Source: an uncultured Alphaproteobacteria bacterium
GTDB taxonomy: Bacteria > Pseudomonadota > Alphaproteobacteria > HIMB59 > GCA-002718135
Length of the DNA stretch: 36,619 nucleotides
Direction of reading: 5' to 3'
Assembly (NCBI GenBank): GCA_902612825.1
Contig: CACMET010000014.1
Location: 1-36,619, forward strand
Under the pieces are notes generated by a model. That model was not told the DNA's origin, did not search any database, and saw nothing but the letters and a program-made list of their open reading frames with translations. The translations under genes and the position numbers were made by a program. Each line of letters starts with the position of its first letter. Position 1 is the stretch's first letter. Of this stretch, positions 16,403 through 25,059 are shown in pieces.

Positions 16403-17547
16403 TATTTATATTTATATTTTAACATCATATAAGGCAAAAAGAACATTAATGGAATTATATTTTGTTTATATCTCAATGATGAACCAAGATTAAATATACC
16501 TAATGGATAATGAATTAATAATGCTAAACAAAAGCAGAATAGAAATCCAAAAAGATATAAAAAGTAGAAATTTGAAATTATATTTTTTAAATTTAATAAA
16601 GAAAAAAATAAATAAAGCATTATTAAATTCAGAATTAAAGATTCAATAAAAAAAACTCCAAATATCGGTCTATTTATAACTTCACTTAAAGTTGGTCCTG
16701 AAAATGCTGTAATTGATCCAAAAAGTATATTTTTATAAAAGTCATTGTAATCATTCCATTCCATATATTCATTACGCATGCTTGATGACATATGTTCAAA
16801 TACATAAAACATACTATAAGACTTATACACTATGAAATTTATAATATTGGTTAAGTAATCATGAAAATAAATAATATTGAAGAGAATTAATAAAATGAAT
16901 ATAGTAAAAGCAATAAAATATATCCCAAAGCTAAATTTAATATAATATTTATTAGTAAATTTATCTAAAATAAATATTTTAATGAAAACAACTAATATAA
17001 AGAAAAAATATGGAATAAAATAATTTGGTCTAACATATGCAACTATTAAAGCTGAGATAACAAATAATAAAATATTAATTCTCTCATTAAATATTATTTT
17101 CACCGCACAACTAATTAAATAAATAAATAAAGTTATTGTAATTATCTCTTTTGATGGAACGCTTGTCCACAATGCAAAACTAGGAGAGAAAAAAATTAAT
17201 AAGAAAAAAAAAATATTTTTGATATTTGTTGTAACAAAGTAAAATTTACAAACATTCCAAATAATTAGTATTGAAATAGTAGAAAAAATATAAGGAGTTA
17301 AGTAATTAGAGAAAAATGTATTTGAAATTGCGTAAATAGTTTCAACAAAATACTGCCTATTTGTAAAAATTAACGGATAATACGCGTTAAAGTCAAAGAC
17401 CAGGTACCTTTTAAGATACCCTCTTGCATCCCCTATGGTAGAAAAATTTTCATAAATATTTAAGTAAAAAAAAGTTAATAAAATTTTTACAAAAATTAAA
17501 AATAAAAGATAATTATTTGAAAAATCAAATTTTTTATCTTCCAGCAT
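16396..17547 (-). CDS. Polytopic membrane protein, possible repeat-unit polymerase (Wzy-like) or GT-C glycosyltransferase
   Basis: A 383-residue, strongly hydrophobic protein with about ten predicted membrane helices. I do not recognise a specific family. Features are a soluble loop after the first helix with IGDARGYLKRYL, and a short conserved-looking motif SPSFALWTSVPSKEIITI between helices, reminiscent of EpsG/Wzy-like and GT-C proteins in which loop charged residues matter. It overlaps the tandem GT4 gene by 14 bases upstream and the WecA-type gene by 7 bases downstream, so it is a translationally coupled member of the glycan operon. A polymerase is required for a Wzy-dependent pathway and no better candidate lies in the window. 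No flippase (Wzx) is seen. The role is inferred from topology and position. Confidence 0.55.
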   Translation of the reverse strand: MLEDKKFDFSNNYLLFLIFVKILLTFFYLNIYENFSTIGDARGYLKRYLVFDFNAYYPLIFTNRQYFVETIYAISNTFFSNYLTPYIFSTISILIIWNVCKFYFVTTNIKNIFFFLLIFFSPSFALWTSVPSKEIITITLFIYLISCAVKIIFNERINILLFVISALIVAYVRPNYFIPYFFFILVVFIKIFILDKFTNKYYIKFSFGIYFIAFTIFILLILFNIIYFHDYLTNIINFIVYKSYSMFYVFEHMSSSMRNEYMEWNDYNDFYKNILFGSITAFSGPTLSEVINRPIFGVFFIESLILNLIMLYLFFSLLNLKNIISNFYFLYLFGFLFCFCLALLIHYPLGIFNLGSSLRYKQNIIPLMFFLPYMMLKYKYKYC

Positions 17548-19834
17548 AATTAATGTTCAAAGTTTTTATAAAAATTTTATTAATTTTATCTTGATCAAAT
17601 CTCTCTTCTGCCATTAATCTACTTTTTATACCCATATCTATGATTAATTTTTTATTTTTTAAAAAAATTTTCATCTTTTCAGTTAAGTCTAAAGAATCTT
17701 GTATTTTTACTAAAAATCCATTAACTCCATTTTCAACTGTTTCTCTACAACCAATTGAATCGCAAGTAATTATTGGTCTACCTATGGCCATTGCTTCTTG
17801 AATACTTCTTGAAAGTCCTTCTCTGTAAGAAGGTAATACAAATACGGAAGATTGATGTAAATATGGCCTCACATCTTCAGCAAATTTAACCCAATGAATA
17901 GTACCTTCTTTTTCCCATTTCTGTATTTCCTTAAGTGGTATGGATCCAGGATTTTTATCAGTATTACCAACTATAGTAAAAGTTACATTATTATCTATTT
18001 TTTTAATATTTTTAGCTGCTTTGATAAATTCATAAACTCCTTTTTCTCTTAATAGCCTTCCCATAAATAAGAAGTTTACATTTTTATTTTCAGTAATTGG
18101 GTTATTAAATGAGAAATATTTTAGATCTAATCCAATACCATCCAAAAATTGAGTTTGTTTATTTGTTACTAATTTTTTATTTATAAATTCTTCAATATCA
18201 CTTTTATTTAAAAAAAATACTGCATTGTTAAAAGGCAATGAAAACTTATACATTTTTATTACAATAAACTTTAAAATTTTTCTAAAATAATTATAACTTA
18301 ATTTTTTTTCTCTAATATTAAAAGTGAAAATATAACCTAAACCTTCAATTAAAGAAAAAGACTTTGGTGTTTTAGTTAGATAAGAAATAATAGAACCATA
18401 AATCACCGGCTTTATAGAATATGATAAAATAATATCTGGTTTATTTTTTTTTATAAGAGAAAACAAGCTCAAAAAATTAATTATATTTATAAACGGATTT
18501 ATTGATGATCTATTTAATTTATAATTAAGAAAATTTATATTATTTGTTTTTAATTTTTGAAAATGAGCTTCATTATAATCTGGAGCCAAAGCATAAACAT
18601 CAAGATCATAATTATACAAAAGTTTCATCAAGGAAATTCTAAAATTAATCAACGAGAAAGACTGATTTGAAATAATGAAAATTTTTGGTTTTTTTAATTT
18701 ATTACCCATTTTTAAAGTTTGATATATTTCATCATTGATATTATTTACATTAAATCTTTTTTCGGCAATTTTTCTGCTTTCAAAACCCATTTCTTTAATA
18801 AGTTTAGGATTAGATATAAATGATTTCATTTTTTCAACTAAGTCTTTCACATCTCTAATATTCACTAAAAATCCATTTTTTCCATTTTCTACAGTTTCTC
18901 TACAACCAACTGAATCGCATGTAATTATAGGTCTTCCTATTGCCATAGCTTCCTGTATAACTCTAGGAAGTCCTTCACGATAGTAAGATGGTAAAACAAA
19001 AACAGAGCATTGCTCAATATATGGTCGAACATCTCTTGTAAATTTAATCCATTCAATTATACCATCGTTCTTCCATTTTTCAATTTCATTAGATGGAATT
19101 GTTCCAGGATTTTTATCAGTATTCCCAACAATCATAAATTTAATATTATTATTAATTTTTTTTATTTTTTTGGCTGCTTCTATAAATTCATAAACACCTT
19201 TTTCTTTTAATAATCTGCCAACAAAAAGAAAAATAAAATTTTTTTGTATTATTGGTTCTTTATATTTAAAATAACTTAAGTCTAAACCAATACCGTCTAA
19301 AAATTTAGTTTGATCTATATTTACTAATTTCTTTGTTTGAAATTCATAAATATCACTTTTATTCAAAAAAAATATTTTTTTATTATGTTTTAAAGAAAAT
19401 TTATATAATTGAATTACAATTAATTTTACAAAGTAATTTATTAAAATATTATTTTTATTGTATTTTGTAAAAATATAACCTAATCCTTCAATTAAAGAAA
19501 ATGTTTGGGGTATTTTTAGAAAATAAGAAATTAATGAACCATAAATAACAGGTTTAATCGAATAAGAGAAAATAAATTCAGGTTTAATTTTTTTTATTAA
19601 AAAATATAAATTAATGCAATTAATTAATTCAATGAAGGGATTTACGGAACTTCTGTTCAGTTTATAGTCTACGGGAATACAGCCTATATCAGATATTTCT
19701 TTTTTTAAATTTTCATCATAATCTGGAGCAAAGCAATATATTTTAAAATTCTTAGATGAAAGAAGTTTTAATAAATCACCTCTAAAATTTATTAAGGAAT
19801 ATGCTTGATTAGAAATCATAATAAATTTTTTCAT
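17534..19834 (-). CDS. Tandem-duplicated GT4 glycosyltransferase (two GT-B enzymes fused in one frame)
   Basis: A 766-residue protein consisting of two copies of a complete GT4 glycosyltransferase (residues 1-373 and 383-766) in one open frame; single enzymes of this type are about 370-380 residues. Each copy starts with ISNQ(A/S)(Y/F)SLINFR, has SYSIKPVIYGS and SLIEGLGYIFT, and ends with the catalytic EX7E motif (REGLPRVIQEAMAIGRP in copy 1, Glu287 and Glu295; REGLSRSIQEAMAIGRP in copy 2), then CRETVENG and NGFLV. They resemble PglA/WbpX-type enzymes that add a HexNAc or hexose to lipid-linked intermediates. A short linker holds Met376 (codon 18709-18707), a possible internal start for the second unit, without a clear ribosome site. 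Both copies look intact, so the protein may add two sugars in succession. Confidence 0.85.
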   Translation of the reverse strand: MKKFIMISNQAYSLINFRGDLLKLLSSKNFKIYCFAPDYDENLKKEISDIGCIPVDYKLNRSSVNPFIELINCINLYFLIKKIKPEFIFSYSIKPVIYGSLISYFLKIPQTFSLIEGLGYIFTKYNKNNILINYFVKLIVIQLYKFSLKHNKKIFFLNKSDIYEFQTKKLVNIDQTKFLDGIGLDLSYFKYKEPIIQKNFIFLFVGRLLKEKGVYEFIEAAKKIKKINNNIKFMIVGNTDKNPGTIPSNEIEKWKNDGIIEWIKFTRDVRPYIEQCSVFVLPSYYREGLPRVIQEAMAIGRPIITCDSVGCRETVENGKNGFLVNIRDVKDLVEKMKSFISNPKLIKEMGFESRKIAEKRFNVNNINDEIYQTLKMGNKLKKPKIFIISNQSFSLINFRISLMKLLYNYDLDVYALAPDYNEAHFQKLKTNNINFLNYKLNRSSINPFINIINFLSLFSLIKKNKPDIILSYSIKPVIYGSIISYLTKTPKSFSLIEGLGYIFTFNIREKKLSYNYFRKILKFIVIKMYKFSLPFNNAVFFLNKSDIEEFINKKLVTNKQTQFLDGIGLDLKYFSFNNPITENKNVNFLFMGRLLREKGVYEFIKAAKNIKKIDNNVTFTIVGNTDKNPGSIPLKEIQKWEKEGTIHWVKFAEDVRPYLHQSSVFVLPSYREGLSRSIQEAMAIGRPIITCDSIGCRETVENGVNGFLVKIQDSLDLTEKMKIFLKNKKLIIDMGIKSRLMAEERFDQDKINKIFIKTLNINYAGR

Positions 19835-19835
19835 T

Positions 19836-20477
19836 TTATATATAATTAGCTATTTTTAGATGAGATAATCCTCGCAGATATTTACTGTTTCTCTTTGCTC
19901 TAAAAGGAAAATGTTTAAAGAATTCTTTTGCTTCATTAAGATAAATTTTATCAAATTTGATTTCTAAAATATTAGAGTTATCAAAACATAAAGAATTATT
20001 ATTTTTCTTTAAATCTTTGTATTTAATGTTGTTATCTAATGTGATTCTAATATTATTTCTAATATAGTACTTCCTTATATAACTAATTTGAATAACTGGG
20101 TCTAATTCAAGATTATTTAAATATTTATAAAAATAATCTTTATTGTTTTGAAAATTTTTAACACTTATTTTTTTGTTAACAAAATCATAATCATCTAATT
20201 TACATATCACTTTTGTTCCTAAGGTAGATTTTTTAATTTTAACTTCAAAAAAAGGTTTTTTGTCATTGTTATACCATCGAGATCTAAATTTTAATCTTCT
20301 TGAAATACCCGCAATATTATCATTTGCTGTCTTATAAAAAGGTGTATCATAATAACATGAATTTATTTCTCTATCTGGATAATGTTTTTTTATAAAAATC
20401 TGATTGTTAATCCATATATCAACTAAGTGAATTTTATCTTTTCTAATTGGAAATTTCAATTCATATCTATATTGCAT
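19836..20477 (-). CDS. VTC-domain (polyphosphate polymerase-like) protein
   Basis: A 213-residue soluble protein of the VTC/CYTH-like tunnel fold. Features are RYELKFPI at the N-terminus, SCYYDTPFYKTANDN, RRLKFRSRWY, FFEVKIKK, and a C-terminal ILEIKFDK with KRNSKYLRG. The alternating basic residues and the glutamates in EVK and EIK are the elements that bind phosphate chains and metal ions in VTC polyphosphate polymerases and triphosphate tunnel enzymes. It overlaps the CotH-like gene by 11 bases and is one base from the tandem GT4 gene. Co-occurrence of VTC, DUF4956 and CotH genes is known in many bacteria, without a clear mechanism. Polyphosphate or phosphate-transfer activity in the cytoplasm is expected from the fold but not proven. 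Confidence 0.8.
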   Translation of the reverse strand: MQYRYELKFPIRKDKIHLVDIWINNQIFIKKHYPDREINSCYYDTPFYKTANDNIAGISRRLKFRSRWYNNDKKPFFEVKIKKSTLGTKVICKLDDYDFVNKKISVKNFQNNKDYFYKYLNNLELDPVIQISYIRKYYIRNNIRITLDNNIKYKDLKKNNNSLCFDNSNILEIKFDKIYLNEAKEFFKHFPFRAKRNSKYLRGLSHLKIANYI

Positions 20478-23172
20478 TTTTTTTCATTCTCTCTAATTGA
20501 TAAAGTTCTTTGGCATCAATATTTTGAGTTGGCAATAATTCATCATTCAGATAAATTTCATTTTTTGATCCTATAATAGATCTTTTATCTTTCATAATTT
20601 TAGAAGTAAAAATCCTAGCTATTGACTTGCCAAAAAAATCTTTTTTATTAACAGATAAAATATCTGCAATGAAAGAATTTAAACTACTAAAATTTTTTAA
20701 TTCTAAATTTGATGAATCTTTTATAGCCACGCCAACACCACTATCTATAACTTCTATATTTTTACCCTTGACTATACTTCCTTCCCCAATGGAAAGGCCT
20801 TTATCAAAGACATTTTTAATTTTTATATTTTCTAATTCAACAATTGAACCAGAAGTATCTATTGCATCACCTTGAATATTATTAAATTTAGAATTCTTAA
20901 TGGTACCTTTTGAAAAATCACTATCTATTGAATCTGAAATAGAATTGGAAAAAATTGAATTATTAATATTAAAATTTGTATTTATAAAATTAATTTGATC
21001 TTCAGAATATGAGTTATTGATCTCTAAATTATTAATTTCGATATTAGATTTATAAAAATTTATACCTCCCATTAAGTTATATAATTTATATTTAAAATTT
21101 TTAGTATCCTTAATAATGGCATTTTTTATTACAGATTTTTGAGTCATTTCATTATTATTCTCAACATAAATACCTAACCAATAATTATTAATCGCTTTTA
21201 ATTGTGTAGTACTCCTGTCATTTATTTTATATAGATTTTGATTAATTTTTAAATTTCCATTCTTAATATGTATAAAACTTTCGGATGAAAAGTTTAATAT
21301 TGTTTTATCTTCAATAATTAAATCTTTATTTTCAATAAAGATAGGTTCTACAATATTCCAATTTCCAGATTTAACTTTTATGTATTTATCTTTTATTTCA
21401 AATATATTTAAATCAAGTTTTGATAAATTTGGTTCAATTGTAATATTAACTGAATTTTTCATTAATTTATCTTTATAAATTTTTTCAGTATTTTTAATTT
21501 TTGAAAAAATTTCATACTCATTAAATTCTGCAAGGTATTCATTTAAATTAAATTGAAGTCTATTTGGTATGTCAAAATCTGAGGGATTTAAAAACAAGTT
21601 TTCAAATTCCTTTATAAAAGTACAATCGTCAAAACAATTTTTTTTTGTAAATTTAATTTTTTCAATCTTTAATTTAAATGGTGTAATATTGTATATTACT
21701 GTTTTTCCATTCTTGTAGATAGCACTATACAAATAATTATCTAAAAATTTTTCATATTTTAGTTTTGAATCATTTTTATTACTTAATTTAAATTTGTTAG
21801 TTAATTCTTTTTTTCTGATTAAAAATTCTTGAAATTCATAAATTTGTTGTTTTTTTTTCTTTAAAATAATATTCAAATTATTTTGAATAATATCAGGATT
21901 ATATTCAGATCGACATGAACTATTAAAATATTTGCAATTATAATTAATATTGGATTCAAATTTTTCTGAGTAATCTATAAATAGATTAAGATTTTTAACA
22001 TAAGTTTCTATAAACTTTTCAGAAAATATAATTTGTTCTAAATATGGTATTCGTATTCTATTACTATCTAAATTATTTGGTAATGAGTCTTGAAAACTTA
22101 AACTTTTAATTTCACCATAATCAGTAGGAATAACTGTTATTTTTTGATTATATGGATTTAAATAATATCGACTATTAGGTAAATCCAGTGAGTGAATTTC
22201 TCCCAAAATAAAACTATTTATCAAAGCTATTGAAAAAGAATTAAAATCAAAAAAATTTTCTAAATCTTTAGTTTTAATATTCCTTGTTAAAACTCTGTCA
22301 TATAAATTAAAAATATAATTATTTCTTTCCTGTCCCATTTCATTAGCAAAATCCTTTTTATTAAATAAATTAATTGGAAGTCTGTCTTGCCAATGAAATA
22401 CTGAATAAAGATCTTTAGGATATTCATTATTAAGTTCATCACTTAATAATTTCATATTTTTCCAATAATTTTCTGAGCCTAATTTAAAAAAATTACTATA
22501 ACTGTGATTTTTAGTTTCAATATAGGCATTGGATGGTAATTCTTCAAAATGCATTAAACCCCAACTGTTCCCATTTATATTGATATTTATATTTCCATAT
22601 CTAGGGGTTAGTAAACCATATTCATTTAAAATTTTTGATACTACAATATTTAATGGATACGATCTTGCGTTATGTCTAGTAATTGCAAAACTTTTCATTC
22701 CTAATATTGATTTATTATCAAGCAAATCAATTTTTAGACTCCATTGTTTAGGTAAATACCAGTGCTGACTTGTATCTCCTTTTAATCTTATTTTTGCAGA
22801 ATATTCATTATTTTTGTAATTAATACTAGCAGGTATAAATTTTTGTCTTACTAAGTAGTAATTTTCTAATGACTTAGATCGATATGTTTTCAATTGCTCA
22901 AAATCTTCAAATTTTATATTTATTTGTAAATTATTAAATTTATTATAATTTTTAGTTTTGTTTAATGTTGATTCAAATAAATTATCTAGAATTTTTTTTT
23001 TAGTTGTTTTTTGATGTATAAATAAAGGTTCTTTCAACGCTATCTCTAAATTTTGACCAAGATTAAGAAATAATTTTTCAAAAGAAAAATAATATAAAAT
23101 TAAAAATTTAAAAAAAATAAGTGATAATAATAATAGTTTTAAATTTAAATTAATTTTTTTATAATTTAACAC
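20467..23172 (-). CDS. CotH kinase-like protein with C-terminal parallel beta-helix domain
   Basis: A 901-residue membrane-anchored protein. A single N-terminal hydrophobic segment (about 12-30) suggests an inner-membrane anchor or uncleaved signal with the rest in the periplasm or outside. Residues about 105-360 match the CotH fold (spore-coat protein kinase family): RLKGDTSQHWYLPKQWSLKI (129-148), MKSFAITRHNARSY, WGLMHFEE, and PNSRYYLNP followed by PTDYGE with Asp351. Residues about 600-830 are a repetitive Asn/Ile-rich region with right-handed beta-helix character (runs such as IKNSKFNNIQGDAIDTSGS and IKNVFDKGLSIGEGS), a fold common in polysaccharide-binding or -cutting proteins. It lies between VTC and DUF4956 genes. 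It may phosphorylate or bind a surface glycan; this is inferred from the domain set and the locus. Confidence 0.75.
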   Translation of the reverse strand: MLNYKKINLNLKLLLLSLIFFKFLILYYFSFEKLFLNLGQNLEIALKEPLFIHQKTTKKKILDNLFESTLNKTKNYNKFNNLQINIKFEDFEQLKTYRSKSLENYYLVRQKFIPASINYKNNEYSAKIRLKGDTSQHWYLPKQWSLKIDLLDNKSILGMKSFAITRHNARSYPLNIVVSKILNEYGLLTPRYGNINININGNSWGLMHFEELPSNAYIETKNHSYSNFFKLGSENYWKNMKLLSDELNNEYPKDLYSVFHWQDRLPINLFNKKDFANEMGQERNNYIFNLYDRVLTRNIKTKDLENFFDFNSFSIALINSFILGEIHSLDLPNSRYYLNPYNQKITVIPTDYGEIKSLSFQDSLPNNLDSNRIRIPYLEQIIFSEKFIETYVKNLNLFIDYSEKFESNINYNCKYFNSSCRSEYNPDIIQNNLNIILKKKKQQIYEFQEFLIRKKELTNKFKLSNKNDSKLKYEKFLDNYLYSAIYKNGKTVIYNITPFKLKIEKIKFTKKNCFDDCTFIKEFENLFLNPSDFDIPNRLQFNLNEYLAEFNEYEIFSKIKNTEKIYKDKLMKNSVNITIEPNLSKLDLNIFEIKDKYIKVKSGNWNIVEPIFIENKDLIIEDKTILNFSSESFIHIKNGNLKINQNLYKINDRSTTQLKAINNYWLGIYVENNNEMTQKSVIKNAIIKDTKNFKYKLYNLMGGINFYKSNIEINNLEINNSYSEDQINFINTNFNINNSIFSNSISDSIDSDFSKGTIKNSKFNNIQGDAIDTSGSIVELENIKIKNVFDKGLSIGEGSIVKGKNIEVIDSGVGVAIKDSSNLELKNFSSLNSFIADILSVNKKDFFGKSIARIFTSKIMKDKRSIIGSKNEIYLNDELLPTQNIDAKELYQLERMKKNAI

Positions 23173-23180
23173 TATTTATA

Positions 23181-23849
23181 TTAGTATAATTGCTTTGATT
23201 CATAAAATGAAACTCTTGCATCAGGGTAGGTTTCTACAAGATATTTCCTAATTAAATCTAAACTTTCAAAATTTACTAAATTTAGTTTTAACATTATTAA
23301 CAATTGTTCATCTCTATTTTCATATTTTATTAAATCAAAGTTATCAATTTTTTTTCTCAAAATTTCTAACATCACATCTATTTTAAATTCTTTAGATTTA
23401 GGAATTTCAATTATTAAATTAAAATCATTATTTTTTAAACTATTGAAATTTCTATAAAAAACCAAAATAATAATTAATATTAATATAAAAATTGTTACAG
23501 TAATTGTAATTTGTCCTGAGCCAAAACCTAACCCAATTGCAATTGAAATAAAAAGGTAAACTAACTCTTCTGGTTCCTTTATTGGAGTTCTAAATCTAAC
23601 TATTGATAGTGCTCCGACTAGTCCTAAAGAAAGTGCCAATGATGATTTAACTACTAGTATTACAAGAAATGTACTTGCAGATAATAACGGGATAATGTGA
23701 GAAATTTGTGATTTATCAGTAAGTGAAGTAGAGGAAATTTCATAAGTTTTTTTTAAAATAAAAGCACATATAATACATATAATGAAAGAGAATATTGTAA
23801 ATAAATAATCAGTTTCTTGAATTTGGTTAAGATCAATTAATTCGTTCAT
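23181..23849 (-). CDS. DUF4956 membrane protein
   Basis: A 222-residue protein with three to four N-terminal membrane helices and a cytoplasmic C-terminal domain of about 100 residues. The conserved DUF4956 block is clear: SLALSLGLVGALSIVRFRTPIKEPEELVYLF, here read as residues near 70-100, followed by GFGSGQITIT. No biochemical function is established for the family, but it commonly travels with VTC-domain and CotH genes. Here it is the first of that triad in transcription order: it lies 8 bases upstream of the CotH-like gene. A 43-base AT-rich gap separates it from the upstream GT4 gene. A role as a membrane partner or regulator of the VTC polymerase is plausible by association only. Confidence 0.82.
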   Translation of the reverse strand: MNELIDLNQIQETDYLFTIFSFIICIICAFILKKTYEISSTSLTDKSQISHIIPLLSASTFLVILVVKSSLALSLGLVGALSIVRFRTPIKEPEELVYLFISIAIGLGFGSGQITITVTIFILILIIILVFYRNFNSLKNNDFNLIIEIPKSKEFKIDVMLEILRKKIDNFDLIKYENRDEQLLIMLKLNLVNFESLDLIRKYLVETYPDARVSFYESKQLY

Positions 23850-23892
23850 AAATTAGATATTTTAAAAATATAATATTTTATATAATAATAAA

Positions 23893-25059
23893 CTATATAT
23901 CTATTGATTCTATAATTTTAAGATATTGTGAATTATTATTATATGTAAATTTAGACTCATTTTTACTTAAATTAAACTTAATTTTAGCATATTCATCATT
24001 ATTAGATATTATAAATTTTATAGCATTAACCAAGTTTTTTTTATTTTTTTGATTAAAGATTATACCGTAATCAACTATTTCGAATTCTTTTATGTCTTTT
24101 TTATCAAAAGTTATATTATCAGTTAATTCAAAAGCGGCAGGAATATCTGATGTTATTATTGGTAAATTGTAGGACTGAGACTCGACAAAAACATTAGGAA
24201 TACCCTCTAAAAGAGATGCAGATATTAAAAAGTATGAATTTTTGTAAACATCCCCTAAGTCATCATAATTTTTTTTTATTTTTACATATTTATTTAAATT
24301 ATTATTTTTAATATAATTTGATAAGTATTTATATTGTTTACCCTCACCAATTATTTCGAGATTTATATTATATTTTTGTAAATATTTGATTTTATTTAAT
24401 TCATTGAACACTTTTAAAATATAAATATGATTTTTTAATCGTTTTAAAGATCCTATGCATATGAAATTTTTACTTTTTATATTATAATTAATTTTGCTAA
24501 AATTTTTTTTTGTTTTTATTATTGGATTATATATTAAAGTTGAATTTCTCTTTAAATCCAAAGTAACGTATTTTTTTAAATCGTTAGAGATAACAATTAC
24601 CTCGTTTGCAAATTTATAAAGAAATTTTTGTAAATATTTATGGAATATAAATTTTAATAAACCTGTAAATGATTTTTGATTGTAAAAATAAAATTTTGGA
24701 TAAGTATGAATAACAATTATAGATTTATGATTTTTAAAAAAATATGAAATGATTAAATTTAAATAATTTGAAAAATCATGATGACTTATAATAATATTAT
24801 ATGAATAAAAAATATTTAAAATTTTCTTGAAATTAAGTATAACATTTAAAAAGGTAAGTTTTTTTTTGTTATCAATAATAAAATCAATTTTATATTTTTT
24901 TAAATCTAAGTTAACAAATTGTATATTATTTTTTATTAGCAAAATATCTGTTTTGTACTTATAAGTATTAAAATAAATTAAAGAATTTATTATAACTTTC
25001 TCAATCCCTCCTTTTTTAAGATCATTACTAAATATTAATAATTTTGATTTTTTATCCAT
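23893..25059 (-). CDS. GT4-family glycosyltransferase
   Basis: A 388-residue GT-B glycosyltransferase. The N-terminal acceptor domain begins LLIFSNDLKKGGIEKVI with the glycine-rich loop typical of GT4. The C-terminal donor domain has ICIGSLKRLKNH, IEIGEGKQ-like strands, and the EX7E motif in ASLLEGIPNVFVESQ. It transfers a sugar from a nucleotide donor to the growing lipid-linked repeat unit at the cytoplasmic face of the membrane. The start at 25059 lies inside the upstream GT4 gene (25-base overlap), so translation is coupled. Many A/T-rich codons give a Lys/Asn/Ile-heavy protein like its neighbours. Donor and acceptor cannot be inferred. Confidence 0.85.
   Translation of the reverse strand: MDKKSKLLIFSNDLKKGGIEKVIINSLIYFNTYKYKTDILLIKNNIQFVNLDLKKYKIDFIIDNKKKLTFLNVILNFKKILNIFYSYNIIISHHDFSNYLNLIISYFFKNHKSIIVIHTYPKFYFYNQKSFTGLLKFIFHKYLQKFLYKFANEVIVISNDLKKYVTLDLKRNSTLIYNPIIKTKKNFSKINYNIKSKNFICIGSLKRLKNHIYILKVFNELNKIKYLQKYNINLEIIGEGKQYKYLSNYIKNNNLNKYVKIKKNYDDLGDVYKNSYFLISASLLEGIPNVFVESQSYNLPIITSDIPAAFELTDNITFDKKDIKEFEIVDYGIIFNQKNKKNLVNAIKFIISNNDEYAKIKFNLSKNESKFTYNNNSQYLKIIESIDI

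Noticed and set aside
18650-18750. Two separate glycosyltransferase genes with a frameshift between them
   Set aside because: The given sequence is in one frame through the junction, with no stop, so it is annotated as a fusion; an assembly or sequencing error remains possible and is noted as a check.
20467-20477. VTC protein as a simple adenylate cyclase or thiamine triphosphatase (CYTH)
   Set aside because: The RYELKFPI start, SCYYDTPFY and RRLKFRSRWY segments fit the VTC type better, and the DUF4956 and CotH neighbours match the known VTC association.
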